DNA of 64,000 nucleotides from Mycoplasmoides pirum ATCC 25960 (GTDB lineage: Bacteria; Bacillota_I; Bacilli_A; Mycoplasmatales; Mycoplasmoidaceae), in contig NZ_JMKZ01000002.1 of NCBI RefSeq assembly GCF_000685905.1, forward strand, positions 1 to 64,000. The letters run 5' to 3'. A program made the translations under genes and the position numbers. The notes under the pieces were generated by a model. It was not told the origin of the DNA and did not search any database. It saw only the letters and a program-made list of their open reading frames with translations. Shown piece by piece: positions 41,286 to 52,939 of this stretch (position 1 is the stretch's first letter; each line of letters starts with the position of its first letter).

Positions 41286-43028
41286 TTAAGTTTGAATTTT
41301 AGACTTTTTTCTTAATTTTAATTTTATAAAAGCATAAAATTCTTTTAATTTTAAAGTAGTTACATTTTTAAAAGAAGAATTCAATATTATTAAAATAGTT
41401 GTAATTATTAGAACAACACTTGAAGAAATAAGAAAAATTAAAAACAAAATTAATATACTTTCTCCATTTAAAGATAAATGAATTTGTTTGTTAATGAATA
41501 TCGCAGAAGTAACGCCTGAAAAAACAATTCCTATAACTAAAACCAAAATAAGTTCTAAAAAAATAAAATTTAATATTTCTTTTCGTCTTTCTCTTTTATC
41601 TTCATAAAAATATTTAATTACTGATATTTTTAAAATAATATATCTAAATCCAACTGCTAAAACATTAGATAAAATTAGTCCAAAAATTAAATACAACCCA
41701 TTTAATAATTTTGGAAAATAAAAAGCAATTATTGTATTTATAATTGATAAGCTAACATTTATTATAGCTTCAACTAAAGCAAACTTAAATTTTCATTTGT
41801 ATTCTCCCGTTATACTTTTATTATTTTCGGGAGCACTTCTCGATAATTCAATAAAACAACTAATACTAACTAATAAACCTATTCATAAATTAAAAGAATT
41901 ATTTAACAAATCATTTGGTGTTGGTCAACCAATTGGTTGTACTTGTGGTAAAAATGAATTAGCATTTGTTGTAGTATCATTCACAATAAATGAAATTAAA
42001 TATGGAGAACAAAACATTACATACAACATTGCAATCATAGCTAAAATAAAACAAAAATAATCATAGGTTTTATATGCAAATTTAACATATTCTTTATTTT
42101 CGGTATGAAAAATTCTTGCATATGACATGGATGGTGTTCCAGCAATTATAGACATAATAGAAGATATCGAATTTTTAATTACAAAATAATTTGCAAAAAT
42201 TCCAGCTAATGTAGCAGCAATTTCAGGACTTGAAAAAAAACCATAAATACCAAAAATGAAAAAAGAGGTATTTGTTATAAATTGCGAAATAAATGCATCT
42301 GCAATGATTTGACGTCTAATTGAGTTGTCACCAAGATTCTTTTTAGACATTTTTGGCACAAATCAAGGAACAAATTTTTTTCTCAAAACAAATGCGACAA
42401 TAATTCCAAAAGAGCCAACTAAATTAGCTGAAAATGCAGATAAAATTAATAATCATTTATTTTCGCCTATAAAATTATAAGTATGATTTGCTACTACAAT
42501 TCCTATAAAAATAGCATTAAAAAAAATTTTTCCTATTAAATCAAAAATTTGTAACAAATAACCTTTGCGCTCAACAGATAGAACTTGTTGATAAATAGGC
42601 GAAAATAAAAATGAAAAAAAACTTGAAAACCCAGCTGCCAAAATTATACAAGTGCTAATTCAGCCATCTGTAGTATTGCCAATATTTATTGCAAATGGAT
42701 AAACAAGTGCTAAAATTAACAAAGAAATAAATGCAATTGATCCTCTAGTACGATATTCATATAATGATCTTTGCATCAATTCATTTGCAAGAACATAATT
42801 TTTTTTTGATAACGGTTCATATAAACGATAAACAGTTATTGTATTTATGGTTCCTAAAATTAATGTCACATAAGGAATCATTGCAGTTGCAATATTAAGA
42901 AATCCATAATTAGAAGTGCCTAAAAATTGATTTGTAATATAAGCAGTTAAAAAAGAAACTACTAATGAAATAATATTAACAATGAAACTTATATAAGTAT
43001 TTTTAAGTGCAATTTTATATTCTGACAT
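41286..43028 (-). CDS. Polysaccharide/lipid flippase, MOP (Wzx-like) family
   Basis: 580 residues from ATG 43028, about 13-14 hydrophobic segments. Starts IALKNTYISFIVNIISLVVSFLTAYITNQFLGTSNYGFLNIATAM, the usual first two helices of Wzx/MviN-type exporters (F-L-G-x-x-x-Y-G), with YEPLSKKNYVLANELMQRSLYEYR after helix 4. Such proteins flip undecaprenyl- or lipid-linked sugars across the membrane. Mollicutes lack peptidoglycan, so capsule or glycolipid export is the likely role. Flanked by two glycosyltransferase-like genes. Confidence 0.85.
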
Positions 43029-43054
43029 AACGATAAAATTTGAAAAATTATAAA

Positions 43055-43927
43055 TTATTTAGAATTGATAACTTGATTTAATTTTTTGATGTAAATTTTT
43101 CTTATTATTCAAAAAACAAAACTAAATTTTAAACAACAATAAATTATTTTATTCAACAATGATAAATTAGATATTTTGTTATTGTTTTTGCGCAATCACC
43201 ATAAAATAAATAATTTAACAATAACAATTTTAAAAGAAGGTTTTTTATTTAATATAAAGTGAGATTCTCAAACATAATATTGTGCATTATCCAATTTAAC
43301 ATTTAAATTATTATTTGAAATTCCTTCTTTTGTATATTTATGACAAATAACAGGTTTAATTTTGTTTGTAGGTAAATCATAATACTTAGATAATAAAGCA
43401 GTTTCAAAAACTTGATTTTCAAAGTTTAAAAAAGTTTTATATCAAAGTTCATTATTTAAAATTATTTCTGAATTTATTAATAAAAATTTATCACCAATTT
43501 TGCCTTTTTTAAAATAAAAATAACTTAATGATTTATGATTATCAATAAAATTATCACCTATAATTTTATTTGAATTAATATCAACTAAATTGTCAGCAAC
43601 ATAAACAAAATTTTTATCTAATGAACTTTGACTTAATTCTATTAATTCATTTGAATTTAATAACAATTCATCTTTATCATCAACCATAAACAATCAATCA
43701 TTTATTTTATTATCAATAATTAAATTCAAAAATGATTTAACTTTACCAATATTATTCTTATTATCAATAGCTAAAACATTTTTTAAGTGTAATTTATCTT
43801 TTATCAAAAAACCTGAATCACCAGAATCATTAATAAAAATAAAATTTAAATCTGGGTTTTTTTCAGCAAAAGACACTCATTTATTAAAATAAATATCAAA
43901 ATTTTTAGAACAAATAATAAACTTCAT
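43055..43927 (-). CDS. Glycosyltransferase family 2-like protein
   Basis: 290 residues from ATG 43927. N-terminal nucleotide-sugar fold with MKFIICSKNF, NFIFINDSGDSG and the acidic WLFMVDDKDELLL at about 78-90, which sits where GT-A enzymes have their DxD metal site. A hydrophobic/basic C-terminal region (about 225-285) could anchor it at the membrane. It follows ackA and precedes the flippase. Donor and acceptor unknown. Confidence 0.62.
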
Positions 43928-43938
43928 TATTTAAACGT

Positions 43939-45111
43939 TTATAAAAAACGTAAAACGTTTTTAACGATCATTAACTCTTCGTTTGTTCTGATTTGATATA
44001 AATTATATTTTGAATCATGATTATTAAATTGTTTTATATCACCATATGACAAATCACTTAAAATGTTTTTATCAAAATTTAGATTTAACAATGGTAACGA
44101 TTCTAATATTTTTTCAATTATTTTAAATGCGTTTTCACCAACTCCAGCAGTAAAAATTATTCCATCAATTTTTCCTTCTAATTGATTGGCATAAGTAACA
44201 ACATAATTAGCTACTCTTTGAGCATACATGTCAATAGCAATTTTATTTTTTTCAGAATCTTTAAATACATCACGCATATCTGAACTACCAGTTAATGCAA
44301 ATAAACCTGATTTTTTGTTTAAACTGTTCGTAATTTCATTTGGTGAACTATTTAATTGTTGACATAAATAATCAATAACTGCAGGATCAATATCTCCAGA
44401 TCTAGTCCCCATTATTAAACCTTCTAATGGTGTGAATCCCATTGATGTATTATATGATTTGCCATTTTTAACTGCACAAATTGATGCCCCATTACCTAAA
44501 TGACAAATAATTAAATTTAAATCTTTTTTATCTAAAAATTTTTGCATTTTTTCAGTTATATAATGAAAAGAAGTCCCATGCGCACCATAGCGACGTACTA
44601 GCAATTCTTTTTCTCATTCTTGTGGAATAGCGTATTTATAATTTTTTTCTGGAATAGTCATATGAAAAGTTGTATCAAAAACAGCAACATTTTTGCAACC
44701 AGGTATTAATTTCGATAAATCACTAACAACATCAGCTTCATGTTTATTATGTAAAGGAGCTAATTTTGCGAATTCATATATCTTATTTAATTTTTCTTCA
44801 TCAATTAATACAGAATCTTTAAAATAATTAGCACCTTGTACAATTCGATGACCAGCACCAATAATTTCATTAAAATCTTTAATAATATTTAAACTAATTA
44901 GATGATCTAAAATACATTGCAATGCAGATTTATGATTTGGTAAATCAACTTCTTTTTTAATTTTTTCATTTGAATCTACTACAGTCATTTCGAAAACGCC
45001 ATCAATAAAAATTCGTTCACACAAACCTTTAGACAATAATTTCATTGATGTATCAAATAATTGAAATTTAATTGAACTTGAACCGGCATTTAAAACTAAA
45101 ATTTTATCCAT
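43939..45111 (-). CDS. ackA: Acetate kinase
   Basis: 390 residues from ATG 45111. Makes ATP and acetate from acetyl phosphate, a main energy step in mycoplasmas. Motifs: VLNAGSSSIKFQLFD at the start, GHRIVQGANYF, VFDTTFHMTIP, RYGAHGTSFHYI, LIICHLGNGASICAVKNGKS, GFTPLEGLIMGTRSGDIDPAV and FTAGVGENAF. Length normal. It sits 18 bases downstream of the nucleoside permease, so co-transcription is likely: nucleoside sugar feeds glycolysis. No pta gene is in the window. Confidence 0.97.
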
Positions 45112-45129
45112 ATTTTTTACCTAACGTAA

Positions 45130-46065
45130 TTATCTTAAACCTTTGTCAAAATGAGTGCCTGCAGCTTTTGGCCCTTTTATAAATCTTCCAAATAAAACCA
45201 TAACTAATAAAGTTAATATAAATGGAATCATCTTTAACAAGAATCCATCTGAAATATTTGGTAAATTGGCTTGTTTAGTATAAGTTAACAATAAAGCAAA
45301 AATTAATCCTAAAAATATTGATGGAAGAATTTTTCATGAACTAACAATCATTAAGGCTAATGCCATAAATCCTAAGCCATCAACATCTCCAGTAAATCCT
45401 TGACCTGAAATTGAAAATGCAAAAAAAGAGCCTGACAAACCAGCTATAAATCCAACAAACATTAAACCTAATCATTGATATTTATAAACATTAAGACCTT
45501 GTGCATCAGCAGCATTAGGATTTTCACCACAAGATCTATATCTTAAACCTAACTTTGTATAATTCATAACAATATAAATTATTGCTATAACCAAAATACC
45601 TATTAAAAAACAAATTAATGATTCCAATCTTAAGTCATTTCCGGGGTTGATACCTAAATTTGTTTTTGGATTATATTGATTAGATAATGTAGGAATTTTA
45701 AACAATGGCATAGCACGATCGTTAATAACTAATCCTATACCTGTAGCTAATAAATTAATACCAGTTCCTGCAATAACATGGTCAGCTTTTAATTTAACAG
45801 TAGCAAATGCAAACAAAATACCGACAAGCGTTGAAAGCAATGAAGAAATTAAAAAACTTGCCAAAAAAGTTCATTGATATGATGAACCATCATTTCCAAT
45901 AACATTTTTAAATATTATTGAAAACATCATAAAAAACAAAGCACCAAATGTCATCATTCCATTTATGGCTATATTAACAATTCCTACTCGTTCAGATAAA
46001 TATCCACTAATGATTGCTAAAACTAAGGCAGGACCTAAAATCAATCAAACGTTTAATAATTGCAT
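45130..46065 (-). CDS. ABC nucleoside importer permease 2
   Basis: 311 residues from ATG 46065, about nine helices. Fits COG1079-type permeases of the BMP/nucleoside importer: PALVLAIISGYLSERVGIVNIAINGMM at the start (family hallmark S-E-R-x-G-x-x-N-I-x-x-E-G) and LGLRYRSCGENPNAADAQGLNVYKYQ near 180-205, the conserved cytoplasmic G-E-N-P-x-A-A-x-x-x-G. Pairs with the permease at 46070. Four bases after that gene. Confidence 0.92.
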
Positions 46066-46069
46066 ATTT

Positions 46070-47929
46070 TTATGATCCTTTCTTTGATATAGACAATTTA
46101 TTTATATTTTCTTTTAATTCTTCAATTTTATTTAACAACATATTTCTGACTTCAATATCATCGATGGACAATAAATATTTATTCATTTTTTCCAAATCTA
46201 GTTTTCAATTTTTAAAATTAGCAGTTTTGTTATTAAGAATTTGGTTATTTCAAATATTAATCAATTGAATTATTGCATTTTGTTTGATTTTAGAATCGAT
46301 TGAAATCGTGTGTTTTTCTAATTGTTTTAATATATCGGGGTTTAAATTTTTTAATGTTCATTCTTTTATTCTTTTTTTATCTTTGTTTCAAGAAGATATT
46401 GATGGAATCTTATTGTTATCAATTTTTTGTGTGTATTCAATAATAAAGTTATAAGCACAAGAATAATTAAATTCTTTTTTAATTTCTTTTTTTCTTTCAA
46501 AATATTCTTTATAAATTTCTTGTTTTTTAAGTTTATATATAAACTCATTGTTTTCATTTTTTAAAAAGTATATTCCTAATCACTTGTAATATATTTTCAA
46601 AATTCATGTATTTCATTTAGATTTTTTTTCTAAAGAATCTCCAAAAAGTTTTTTATTCACTATTTCATTTTTTTGTTTTGCAATATTGAAATAATATCTT
46701 TCGACGTTAGAGCCCATATAATTTTCAAAATTTAAATAATTTTCACTATTTATTTTTCCATATTTTGATAAATAATATCATCTTCACGGTTTTAAATATA
46801 AAGATAATTGATATATAGCAATTATGTACATCATAATTCCAGTAACTAATGAAATTGTTGAAGAAGGTAATCCTGCCGGTGCAGCACCAACATTAATGAA
46901 TGAAAATAAAATTGAAATTATAAAAATAGCAATCGGATTGTTTAAAGCTATTAAACCAATTGCAATTCCATTAAAACCTTCAGGGGGGGTTGCATTTAAA
47001 GCGAATCCTCCAGAGGTATTAAAATTTAAATAATTTGATTGTCCTGTATAAACAACAGCACCCAAAATTCCTGCAATAACTCCTGAAATTGCAAATGAAC
47101 TTAATTGTAGTACATTTTCATTATATCCGAAATACTTTGCTGATGTTGATGATAAACCAGTTGTTTTTAATTTATGTCCGAAAACTGTAAATTTCATCAA
47201 AAATCAAATTACTAATATTGTTATGACTGTAAAAACAATAGATCATAATCATCCACTGCCTAAAATAAAATTACTAGAACCATTTGATGGAATTAAAAAA
47301 GAAAACCCTGGCGGCAGTGGATTAGATTGAAAATAACTACCATTATTTAAAGCCTTTTCATCTAAATCAAAATTGTAAATTAAATAACCAACAATAAACA
47401 AAACAATTCAATTTAATAAAATTGCACTAACAACTTCATTTACTTTTAAATATATTTTTAGCAATCCAGTTGTTAAAGCAACAGCAGTTGCTCCAATAAT
47501 ACATAATAATACAGTTATTATTTGTCCGCCTTGCCCAACTTTAGAAGTTAAATCAGTTGGTATTGCATTAATAATCAAAAATGCAGTAGATGCACCAGCC
47601 ATCATTTGGCCTGATATACCAATATTAAAAATACCAACATTCATAGCAAATGAAAATGCCAAACCAGCTAAAGTGTATATTGCAATTTGATAAATAAAAT
47701 TTTGTGTATTACCTGTTGATTTAAATAAATTAGTAAATATTAAAAAGAAATTTTGAGTTCTAATACCTAAACTAGAGATAATAATTAACGATAACAACAA
47801 ACCTATAATAATAAAAAAGATTACAGATAAAATTCTACGTCTTGTTGAAATTTGTGAAGATTTAAATAAGTATTTATCAGTTCAAATGTTTCAGATATTT
47901 TCTTTTTTAAAATATTTGTTTTGTTGCAT
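46070..47929 (-). CDS. ABC nucleoside importer permease 1 with a long tail
   Basis: 619 residues from ATG 47929. Residues 1-381 are a COG4603-type permease with about ten helices: FAMNVGIFNIGISGQMMAGA (G-x-[FL]-N-I-G-x-x-G-Q), GLLKIYLKVNEVVSAILLN (V-N-E-V-[IV]) and KTTGLSSTSAKYFGYN (the G-x-x-x-x-A-A-x-Y-x-G site). Residues 382-619 are an extra soluble, Lys/Asn/Trp-rich tail with no membrane segment and no domain I know. Typical relatives stop near 350-400. The frame is continuous through the tail, so it is not a misjoined gene. Confidence 0.88.
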
Positions 47930-47941
47930 ATTTTATAATTC

Positions 47942-49591
47942 CTATTTAGCAATCAATTCACCAATTTTTTGGCGTGTCATTTCTGCTCGTGATCCAATGC
48001 CAACTATATTATTACGACTCATTACAGCAATTGTGTCAGCTAATGATAAAATTTCATCTAATTCATATGATATTAAAATAACAGCATTGCCCTTATTTTT
48101 TTCTTCTAAAGCACACTTATGAATATATTCAATTGCCCCAACATCTAAACCTCTAATTGGTTGAACCATTAATAATAATTTATGGTCTTTAGTCATTTCT
48201 CTTCCGACAATTAATTTTTGCTGATTTCCTCCAGATAAAGATCTTGCTTTCGCTGAACCATTTGCAGTTCCGCGAACATCAAATTTTTCAATAATTTGAT
48301 CTGCATATTGACTAATTTCAAATTCAACAATAATTCCTAATTGACTAAATGGTTTTTTAGAAATTAAATTATTAACAGCATTTCTTCTACAAGATTGATC
48401 TAATGTTAAACCATGTTTATGACGATCTTCAGGAACATGACTTATACCCATATCAATTCGTTTATTAATAGATAATTTTGAAATGTCTTTTCCTAAAAAA
48501 AGAATGTTGCCTGGCTTAGATATTTTTAAACCCGAAATATATTCAGCTATTTCAGTTTGACCATTTCCTTCTACACCAGCAATTGCAAAAATTTCTCCAG
48601 ACCTTACAAAAAAACTATTTTTACTTACTGTGTTATGAACATTTTTTTCTTCTTCTATGTTCATTTTTTTATTTGTAAAAAAATTTTTTAATTTAAATAA
48701 GAATTTATGAATTTTTTGTTCTAATGAATTGAAAAAAAATTCAAATGGTGGAACATAATTTAAATCTAAATCTTTAACTTCTAAAATTTTTACATCTGAT
48801 GAAACTAAACCGTTATTTTTAGTTTCAACAATTTTTCTTCCAACCATTAGTTCAGCCATTAACTCAATAGAAGTGTTTTTAACGTCTATTGTATCAACAT
48901 ATTCTCCTTTTCTAATAACTGTTGCTTTATCTGCAATTTCTTTTATTTCATGCAATTTATGGCTAATTAGAACAATAGTTTTTCCGCTCTCTTTAAAAAT
49001 TTTTAAAATATTCAAAAAAGATTTAATTTCATCATCAGATAAAACTGCTGTCGGTTCATCAAATATCAAAATATTTGAATCACGATATAACACTTTTAAA
49101 ATTTCAACTTTTTGCTGTTGCCCAACAGTTAAAGTTGAAACTTTTTGATTCAAATTTAAATTAAATCCATATTTAGAAATTAATTCATTCAATTTTTTTT
49201 TCGCTTTAGTTCTAGTTAAGAAACCAAATTCATTTTTATCTTCTGAACCTAAAATAACATTATCTATAATTGAATAATTATCAATCAATTTGAAATGTTG
49301 GTGAACCATACCAATGTTATATTTAGCAGCATCTTTAGAAGAACTAAATTTAACTTTCTGTCCCCCTATGTATATATCACCTTCATCTTGTTCATACAAT
49401 CCAAACAAAATTGACATTAATGTTGATTTTCCTGCACCATTTTCCCCAATTATTGCATGAATAGAATTTTTTTCAACCAACAAATTAATTCCGATGTTAG
49501 CTTTGATTCTTCCATTATTAAACGATTTATGAATATTAATCATTTCAAATGCATATTTATTATGATCAATTTGTAGTGAATTAGAATCCAT
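47942..49591 (-). CDS. ABC nucleoside importer ATPase (duplicated domains)
   Basis: 549 residues from ATG 49591; a GTG 30 bases further up (49621) is possible, but the AAAAAGG site and usual family length favour this ATG. Two ABC domains: the first with Walker A GENGAGKST, MVHQHFKLID (family hallmark) and a degenerate TVGQQQKVE signature; the second with GVEGNGQTE, HVPEDRHKHGL and LSGGNQQK. This is the COG3845 layout of sugar/nucleoside importers. First gene of the block 49591-37048, with a terminator 5' of it at 49671. Confidence 0.93.
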   Translation of the reverse strand: MDSNSLQIDHNKYAFEMINIHKSFNNGRIKANIGINLLVEKNSIHAIIGENGAGKSTLMSILFGLYEQDEGDIYIGGQKVKFSSSKDAAKYNIGMVHQHFKLIDNYSIIDNVILGSEDKNEFGFLTRTKAKKKLNELISKYGFNLNLNQKVSTLTVGQQQKVEILKVLYRDSNILIFDEPTAVLSDDEIKSFLNILKIFKESGKTIVLISHKLHEIKEIADKATVIRKGEYVDTIDVKNTSIELMAELMVGRKIVETKNNGLVSSDVKILEVKDLDLNYVPPFEFFFNSLEQKIHKFLFKLKNFFTNKKMNIEEEKNVHNTVSKNSFFVRSGEIFAIAGVEGNGQTEIAEYISGLKISKPGNILFLGKDISKLSINKRIDMGISHVPEDRHKHGLTLDQSCRRNAVNNLISKKPFSQLGIIVEFEISQYADQIIEKFDVRGTANGSAKARSLSGGNQQKLIVGREMTKDHKLLLMVQPIRGLDVGAIEYIHKCALEEKNKGNAVILISYELDEILSLADTIAVMSRNNIVGIGSRAEMTRQKIGELIAK

Positions 49592-49670
49592 AAAGATTAA
49601 TAACCTTTTTAAATCAAACACTTTATATTTTGATATTACAATAAAAAAACTTTTTATACAAATTTTAATT

Positions 49671-49702
49671 AAAAAAAATACTCAAATATGAGTATTTTTT
49701 TT
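49671..49702. terminator. Terminator after the EAGR-box gene
   Basis: AATACTCA and TGAGTATT form an 8-10 bp stem with a 4-base loop, flanked by eight A and eight T. It works in both directions; on the minus strand it ends the EAGR-box transcript 15 bases after its stop. Confidence 0.85.
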
Positions 49703-49716
49703 AGTAAAAGTTAAAT

Positions 49717-52700
49717 TTATATATCTTTTTTTTCTTCTGTGGAGTTATCATCACCAAATATTCTATCTGCATCTTCAGAAGAAAATTGTGATAATCAAGC
49801 ATCAGCATCAAATTCATCAGCTTCCTTATTGCCAAAACTAAGATCAACGCTATCAGATTTATTAGAATCAGGATCTGATTCGTCAACAATTCAATTGCCG
49901 TTTTCATCATAATCCCCAGCATATCAATCTCAGTTTTTGTCTGCATCATAATAACCAAAATTTAAATTACCTACATATTTATTGAAATCAATATTACCTT
50001 CTGAATCTGCATAAATAACTGATTCAGGAGCTTGCTCAAAATTAGGAGTAGGAACTCAATTATCTTCGTCATCAAAATAACCAGATCAACATCAAGAACC
50101 AGAACCATCATAATAACCATAATCAAGATTTCCAACAAATTGTTCTCAAAATTCAGGTTTTTTTGTTTCAGTTTTTTGTTGAACTACTTGTGTTTCCTCA
50201 ATCTTTATTTGAGTTGTAGGTTCTTTATTAATAGATTCTTCAACTTTTGGAGCTTCATCAAATGAAATATTATTTTCTAACTCTTGAGAAAAAATTTCTT
50301 CTTCTAAAATTGTTTTTTCTGTTTTTTCTTGATTATTTGCTTGGCTATTTTTTTCATTTTCCAAATCAATTGATGCGTTTGGTTCTTTTTTTTTAGAATC
50401 TTCTTCTAAATTTTCAATAGTTGCTGATGATTCATCATTTTTTGTTTCATCTCGATCAATAGATTCATCTATTGATTTTTTAGTAACACTTTCATCATTA
50501 TTGTTTTCAGAAATTATAGAATCTTCATTTTGTTTTTCTGGTTGTTCACTAACTTCTTCTTTAATATCATTAGTAATAGATTCAATTTGTGGTTCTTCTA
50601 TTTCAATTTGATCATTTTCTTCAACTTGTATATCTAAAGTTTCAGTCAAAGGTTCAGATTGAATATTTTCTATTTGTTCATCTACAACTAAATTATCTTC
50701 TAATAAAATTTTAGGTTCTTCAGAAGGTTTTGTATTTTCAATTATTTGAGTTGGTGTTGGGATTTGGTTAACAACAACTTGTTGTTTTTCGACTGTTTTG
50801 ACAGGATTAACAATTTCTTTTGTTTGAGATTGTATTGTAGTTTCTTTGATATTAGAAACTTCTTCTTGATTTAATTGTTCTTTATTTTTATTTTCAATAT
50901 TTTTAGGTAATTCAATTAATAATTCAGGTTCTTTAGAAAAATTATTGTTTGTAGCAACATCATTCAAAGAAGCATTTAAATTATCTTTAATTGCAATTGT
51001 TGGCGCTACATTAGATTTAGTAATATTTTGTTTTTCTAAACTACCTGGTTCTGCAGTTCAAACTCATTTTTTATTATCATCATAATAACCATAAAATTCA
51101 TTTCCAACAAAATCCAATGGGTTATAAGAATCTAAAATGTTTTCAACTTTAGATGAGTCAATTTTTTTAACAGGCAATTGCGAATTAGGTAATGATTCAG
51201 ATTTAACAATTAATCTTGAATAATTATTAATAACATACTTATCTGAAGTTGGATCAGGAATTCAATTACAATTTTGATCAAATACTCCATCTCAAATTCA
51301 AATACCTTCTTCACGATGTCCATATTCAGGATTATCGATTAATCTTTTTCAAAAAGTGCTATCAGTAGAATTTTGTTTAATTAAACCTGTGTGAATAATA
51401 GGCAAAGTTGGCATTTCACTTGCACTTGAATAAGGATGTCATTTCGCTAAACGATCAAAATATCCTAATCAATGTCAAACTTTATTATTGTAAAAACCAT
51501 ACTTAGGTTTACCTACAAGTGCTTCTCAAAAACGTTGAGCCGGATTAGATTTAGCTAATTCTAAAAATTCATCTACTTCTTCTAAATCATTTTTTATTTC
51601 ATTTATTTTATTTTTTCTAAGATTTTCTCCAGCAATAATTTCATTTGCTATTGATGAATTTTGATTTCTTTCTTGTTGGGAAAATAAATTTGAAAAATTT
51701 AAATTAGAACTATTAATTTGGTTTGTAAGTAAATTTTCATTTGTTAAATTAGAATATTCATTTAAATTTTTATTTACAGAATTATCAAATGCTGGCACAA
51801 TTGAATTTTGTAAATTATTTAAATTTGGTAAATTTGAAGTTATAGGGTTTTCTACAAGATTAAAATCATTTTCTGAAATATTTAAAGTGTCAGATGGTTC
51901 TAAATATTCTTCATCTGCATCACTTAAATTACCCCTATTTTTTTTATTATCTAAAGCTATATAATCATCTTTTAACAAACGATCATGCAATTTGTTAATA
52001 ATTTCTTGTTGTTGAATAACTTGCTTTTGTTGGCGACTTAAAATATCATTTTGCATTGCCATTTGATTTTGAAAACTATTCATCAACTTACTAACTTGAC
52101 TAACCAAATTGACAAGAGAATCTCCTTGTTGTTTTTGTTCTAGAGTTATTAATGAATTTTGATTAGCATTTTGTTGCATCATTTGAGAATATGCAAACAT
52201 AGGATTACTAGATTGGGCTAGCATTTGTTGTTGTCAAAATTGATTTTGTTGATTCATCAAAAATGCACGATATTGCATTAATTGCAATTGATTAGCAAAT
52301 TGCATTTGTTGTTGTAATTGTTGTTGAAATGATAAATTTTGTTGTGCAATATTGTTATTTTTAAAATTGCTATTTAAATCATTTGAATTAAAACTATTTT
52401 GTTTTTTGTTATTTGTGTTCATATTATCATCTATCTCAGAAGTAGAAAATTGTATAAATTTAGTAGAAGCTGGTAAATTAATTGGAACATCAGGAACAAT
52501 TGAATTATTTGATAATTTTTGAAAATGCTTTTGATAATTATTTTGTGTAATTTCTTTTGTGTAATTTATTGGATTAGATGTATCAAATATTGGAGTATTC
52601 AATTTTAATTTTTTTAAAGTTGAATTTTTACCTGAAATATTAGAAGATTCAAACTTTATTTTATTCTTAAGATAATTCTGATAACTTGATGACGAATCTA

Positions 52701-52764
52701 AATTATTTTTTTCAGATATTCCAGCATCATTATTTTTTTTAGATTTGTTATTATTAAATTTCAT
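49717..52764 (-). CDS. Terminal-organelle type protein with five EAGR-like boxes
   Basis: 1015 residues from ATG 52764. Layout: Asn/Ser-rich head (1-120), Gln/Met-rich region (125-240), a linker, then EAGR-like boxes near 413-445, 472-504, 551-572, 873-905 and 927-961. Each box has the pattern W/F-x-x-[FLY]-[VI]-G-[NK]-x-x-[YF]-G-[YF]-[YW] followed by W-x-W-x-G-x-F/Y-D-x-x-x-x-W. Between 600 and 870 it is acidic (Glu/Asn/Ile-rich, many EE and KK), and the tail is Asp-rich. EAGR boxes are known almost only from gliding-type mycoplasmas, in proteins of the attachment organelle (HMW1, P200, TopJ). Only the third box is incomplete. No enzyme motif. Confidence 0.9.
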
Positions 52765-52872
52765 ATACTAAAGTTTGTATCTATCCCTTAATACTAAAAC
52801 AAAAAATCAAATATTTTTTACACAAAAAATTATGAAAATAAATCATAATCAATTTATATATATTGTTTAATA

Positions 52873-52878
52873 ATTATA
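52873..52878 (-). promoter_or_regulatory. -10 box of the EAGR-box gene
   Basis: TATAAT on the minus strand in the 175-bp gap between the DEAD helicase and the EAGR-box gene, about 110 bases before its ATG. No clear -35. It suggests the EAGR gene has its own transcript. Confidence 0.4.
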
Positions 52879-52939
52879 ATATTTAAATTTTAAAAAAAAT
52901 TAAAAAAGCATATGTAATCAAAACATTGAAAAAATTTAT

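Noticed and set aside
46366-46557. Lysine-rich 63-residue minus-strand frame
   Set aside because: Out of frame with, and covered by, the tail of the nucleoside permease, which is continuous to its stop at 46070.
49701-49958. Methionine-rich 85-residue minus-strand frame
   Set aside because: Another frame of the EAGR-box gene, whose own frame continues through it with two boxes and a stop at 49717.
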